Under the pieces are notes generated by a model. The model was not told where the DNA came from, did not search any database, and saw only the letters and a program-made list of their open reading frames with translations. 15,435 nucleotides of DNA from Azoarcus sp. GTDB taxonomy: Bacteria; Pseudomonadota; Gammaproteobacteria; Burkholderiales; Rhodocyclaceae. The first letter of the stretch is position 1, and every line of letters begins with the position of its first letter. Of the stretch, positions 13,116 through 15,435 are shown piece by piece. The position numbers were made by a program, and so were the translations under genes. The stretch is from contig JALNWS010000092.1 of the NCBI GenBank assembly GCA_023230755.1, forward strand, positions 1 to 15,435, read 5' to 3'.

Positions 13116-13563
13116 CCGCTTTCTTGCCCTGCTTCGAGGAAATCCCTATTTGAACCGATATCGCGGCGGTCGGGAAATGTCGCAACAAAAAAACGACCAT
13201 GGGATGCGGTCCGCTCGCCCCTTGGTCAAGCATTGCAGCTACTTGCGATTGTGGAAGAGCGTGATGCCTTGAGTCCGGCTGCGCCCCCGAGCGACCGGCT
13301 GAATCCGCGCAGATGCCTGCGGCGACGGTTCGATCACATCGGGCGCTCCTAGATTTTCGGCGTCGGACCCGCTTCGATGATCAGCTACTTGCCAGTAGCG
13401 TTTGAACAGCGGTGCTTTTTGACGAACGGGATGGTCCACGAAATGCGGGGCAACTGTGTCACTGAAGCCTCTCTCGGCTTGACGGTGTCGTGCGTAGAAC
13501 CCACATGAAGGGACTGCAGGAGTGCAGGGCTGGTTGGGAACGCGCGGGACCGGAGCTGCGACT
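13116..13563. other. 448-bp intergenic stretch without a recognisable gene
   Basis: Short open frames occur on both strands (for example 13239-13439 minus and 13490-13672 plus), but none has a ribosome-binding site or a recognisable domain. A weak SulP promoter candidate on the minus strand is TTGCGA (13180-13185), 17 bp, GATATC (13157-13162). An 11-bp direct repeat, CAGCTACTTGC, occurs at 13236-13246 and 13382-13392. The second copy overlaps a 6-bp stem, GCTACT/AGTAGC (13384-13399). No tRNA, terminator with T-tract or transposon end was seen. Confidence 0.5.
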
Positions 13564-14325
13564 TCATACGGCGAACTCGGAGAGTGCCGACGCCATCAAC
13601 CCCGCGCCGATCAGGATCAGGATGCCGAAGGCGATGCGCCGCATCGTGACTTGCGCAAACGGAGGCGGATAGTGCCTGCCTGCGGCGGTGGCGAGTGCAA
13701 CGAGCAGCGCCGCCATTGCGGCCAGCATCCAGATCTCGCGTGTGAGTTCGCCGGTTGCCCCGAGATAGACGGTGCGGGTGGTCGAGGTGAAGGCAAACAC
13801 CAGCAGCAACATGTGGCGCACGACGGCCAGATCCATCGGCTGGCGATAGAAGTGGAAGATGGCGGGCGGACCGGACATGCCGAAGAGCCCGCCGAACAGG
13901 CCGGAAAACAGTCCGCAGACGAAAAAGCTGCCGTCGGGCGAACGTTTCGGGTGCTGCGTCGGGCGCATCGCGAACACGACGCCGCTATAGGCAATGACCG
14001 CGCCGAGCAGGAACTTCAACAGGGTTGATGCGGAGTTGTTCAGATAATCGAGCAGCAGCACACCGCCCACGATCGACGGGATCACGCCTAGCAGGACGGC
14101 TCGCGCGGCGCGCCAGTCGACGAGGTGCATGCGCCCTGGCAGGGCTACTGCACTGTTGACCAGGGTGATCAGGCTGACCACTGCGGCGACCACCGGTACC
14201 GGCGCCAGATCAAAACCGCTCGTTGCACCCATCACGATCATGCCGAGACCGAAGCCGGTCACGGTCTGGATATAACTCGCGAGCGCGATTACAAACATGA
14301 GTGCTGCCAGGTGTTCGATGCTCAT
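13564..14325 (-). CDS. TauE/SafE-family permease
   Basis: A 253-residue membrane protein with about eight hydrophobic helices in two related halves, the normal TauE/SafE size. Each half has its glycine-rich motif: T-V-T-G-F-G-L-G near residue 22, and G-L-F-S-G-L-F-G-G-L-F-G-M-S-G-P-P near 140. Members are linked to export or uptake of sulfite, sulfoacetate and other organosulfur or carboxylate anions; direction and substrate vary. I chose the ATG at 14325 because the motif-bearing helix starts right after it and GGCGG lies upstream. A longer frame starting at 14370 would add 15 residues of unconvincing sequence. It lies 77 bp after pta on the same strand and may share its transcript. The next gene on this strand is SulP, another anion transporter. 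Confidence 0.88.
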   Translation of the reverse strand: MSIEHLAALMFVIALASYIQTVTGFGLGMIVMGATSGFDLAPVPVVAAVVSLITLVNSAVALPGRMHLVDWRAARAVLLGVIPSIVGGVLLLDYLNNSASTLLKFLLGAVIAYSGVVFAMRPTQHPKRSPDGSFFVCGLFSGLFGGLFGMSGPPAIFHFYRQPMDLAVVRHMLLLVFAFTSTTRTVYLGATGELTREIWMLAAMAALLVALATAAGRHYPPPFAQVTMRRIAFGILILIGAGLMASALSEFAV

Positions 14326-14351
14326 CGTTCGTCCGCCCTGTACGGTTAGCG

Positions 14352-14388
14352 GCGCCCGGCACGGCCACAACGAGGCCGGTTCGGGCGC
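14352..14388 (-). terminator. GC-rich hairpin between pta and the TauE/SafE gene
   Basis: GCGCCCG (14352-14358) pairs with CGGGCGC (14382-14388), and CGGCC (14362-14366) with GGCCG (14374-14378), around a seven-base loop. It lies 14 bases past the pta stop. No T-run follows, so it may only weaken read-through into the permease gene or protect the pta message. Confidence 0.45.
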
Positions 14389-14402
14389 TCGGCGCAGGCG
14401 CC

Positions 14403-15419
14403 TTATGCGGTGGCCGCCGACTTTGCGGTCAATGACTGAACCACGGTGACGGCAATCACGTGAAACACGTCTTCGGCGCTGCAGCCGCGCGAGAGGTCGT
14501 TGGCAGGTTTGGCCAGGCCTTGCAGGAGGGGGCCGATGGCGACCGCGCCACCCACACGCTCGGCGAGCTTGTAGCCGATGTTACCGGCTTCGAGGTTGGG
14601 GAAGATCAGGACGTTGGCCTTGCCCTTGACCTGGGACTGGGGCAGCTTGCGGTTGGCGATCTCGGCGACGATGGCGGCATCGAGCTGCACGTCTTCGTCG
14701 ATGGCCAGGTTCGGACGCTGGGCTTTCACCAAGCGGGATGCTTCGACCACCTTGTCGACCGCAGCGTGACGTGCGCTGCCGCTGGTGGAGAAGGACAGCA
14801 TCGCAACACGCGGCTCTTCCATCAGCAGGTCGCGGGCGCTGTCGGCTGCGGCCATGGCAATTTCCGACAGTTCGCTTGCGTTCGGATCGACGACCAGGCC
14901 GCAGTCGGAGAAGATCAGGCCGCCCTTGAGCGTGTGAAAGGGCTCACACATCATCATCAGGAAGAAGCTGGATACGAGCTTGAACGAGGGATTCACGCCG
15001 ATGACCTGAATTGCGTTGCGCACGACGTCCGCTGTGGTGCGCACTGCGCCCGAGACCGTGCCGTCAGCGCGGCCGGTGCGTACCAGCAGGTTGGCGCAGA
15101 TCAGCGGGTCACGTGCGGCGATCTCCGCCTGTTCCGCGGTCATGCCTTTCTTGCTGCGCAGCTCGAACAGGGTTTGGGCCAGCTCGGCCTGAGTGGGCGC
15201 GTCCGAAGGGTCATGAAATTCGATGCCGTCGAGCGGGAGTCCGCGTTCGGCAGCCAATGCGGTGCTGCGGGCACTGTCTCCGACCAGGATGATCCGGGCA
15301 ATGCCTTCCCGGGTGGCGCGGACGGCAGCCTCGAGCACGCGGGCATCGTCGCCTTCGGACAGTGCAATCCGTGCGGGCGCACTTTGCGCCTGCTCAATGA
15401 TGCGGTTGAGGGCTTTCAT
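14403..15419 (-). CDS. pta: Phosphate acetyltransferase (phosphotransacetylase), short form
   Basis: A 338-residue cytoplasmic enzyme that interconverts acetyl-CoA plus phosphate with acetyl phosphate plus CoA. Its length matches the compact single-domain form (Methanosarcina/Bacillus type) and not the roughly 700-residue E. coli type with extra N-terminal domains. Visible family motifs are D-G-T-V-S-G-A (119-125), L-S-F-S-T-S-G-S-A (208-216), F-P-N-L-E-A-G-N-I-G-Y-K-L (273-285) and G-P-L-L-Q-G-L-A-K-P-A-N-D-L-S-R-G (296-312). S310, R311 and D317 line up, with a one-residue offset, with catalytic residues reported for the Methanosarcina thermophila enzyme (S309, R310, D316). GAGGA lies nine bases before the ATG. 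No acetate kinase gene lies in the window; it may be beyond the right edge. A xenobiotic phosphotransacetylase role, as in sulfoacetaldehyde breakdown, is possible but has no support in the window. Confidence 0.95.
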   Translation of the reverse strand: MKALNRIIEQAQSAPARIALSEGDDARVLEAAVRATREGIARIILVGDSARSTALAAERGLPLDGIEFHDPSDAPTQAELAQTLFELRSKKGMTAEQAEIAARDPLICANLLVRTGRADGTVSGAVRTTADVVRNAIQVIGVNPSFKLVSSFFLMMMCEPFHTLKGGLIFSDCGLVVDPNASELSEIAMAAADSARDLLMEEPRVAMLSFSTSGSARHAAVDKVVEASRLVKAQRPNLAIDEDVQLDAAIVAEIANRKLPQSQVKGKANVLIFPNLEAGNIGYKLAERVGGAVAIGPLLQGLAKPANDLSRGCSAEDVFHVIAVTVVQSLTAKSAATA

Positions 15420-15435
15420 CAGTCTTGTTCCTCAC

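Noticed and set aside
13239..13439. A 66-codon minus-strand frame in the gap between SulP and TauE/SafE
   Set aside because: There is no ribosome-binding site, no recognisable motif and overlapping alternatives on both strands.
1..15435. Defence system, prophage, integron or CRISPR content
   Set aside because: No repeat array, integrase, transposase, nuclease or phage gene was seen, and gene content and base use look like ordinary metabolic chromosome.

Overview
The window looks like a chromosomal segment of a GC-rich betaproteobacterium. A Rhodocyclales member (Azoarcus/Thauera/Aromatoleum type) is my best guess. This rests on high GC, very long antisense shadow frames, and gene content: TRAP and MHS-type uptake systems, IclR and LysR control of small catabolic units, and a short phosphotransacetylase. 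I see no rRNA, tRNA, CRISPR array, insertion sequence or phage gene. Eleven genes have clear families and two are only partly understood; codon use and GC look even throughout.

Layout from left to right. A small BON-domain lipoprotein gene (+) converges on a two-gene unit (-) made of a thioredoxin-like protein with a WCGHC active site and a QueG-like 4Fe-4S protein, joined by a GTGA overlap. Upstream on the same strand is an MHS-family MFS transporter. Next comes a LysR regulator (-) divergent from a zinc-free MDR/quinone-oxidoreductase-type dehydrogenase (+), with nested inverted repeats between them. A 34-bp perfect palindrome then separates this dehydrogenase from a convergent four-gene operon (-): GMC flavoprotein dehydrogenase, Tat-exported TRAP binding protein, small TRAP permease, large TRAP permease. 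An IclR regulator (+) is divergent from that operon. The right end holds a SulP anion transporter with STAS domain (-), a 448-bp gene-poor gap, a TauE/SafE permease (-) and phosphate acetyltransferase (-).

The most interesting signal is regulatory. About 65 bp upstream of the MFS gene (3007-3071) aligns with about 66 bp in the iclR/GMC intergenic region (10407-10472). Both copies keep a -35-like TTGGWT, a 17-bp spacer, a -10-like AATAGT, and a downstream operator-like block matching at 16 of 20 bases. In the iclR copy that block is a perfect 19-bp inverted repeat, ATGAAACG-N3-CGTTTCAT. The simplest reading is that the IclR protein controls both the local GMC-TRAP operon and the MHS transporter gene 7.4 kb away, so the two uptake systems and the dehydrogenase may form one small regulon for an alcohol and/or carboxylate substrate that I cannot name. 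Other points worth attention are an intercistronic hairpin placed just after the TRAP binding-protein gene, a cysteine cluster at the SulP C-terminus, and a run of nine G inside a small hairpin after lysR.
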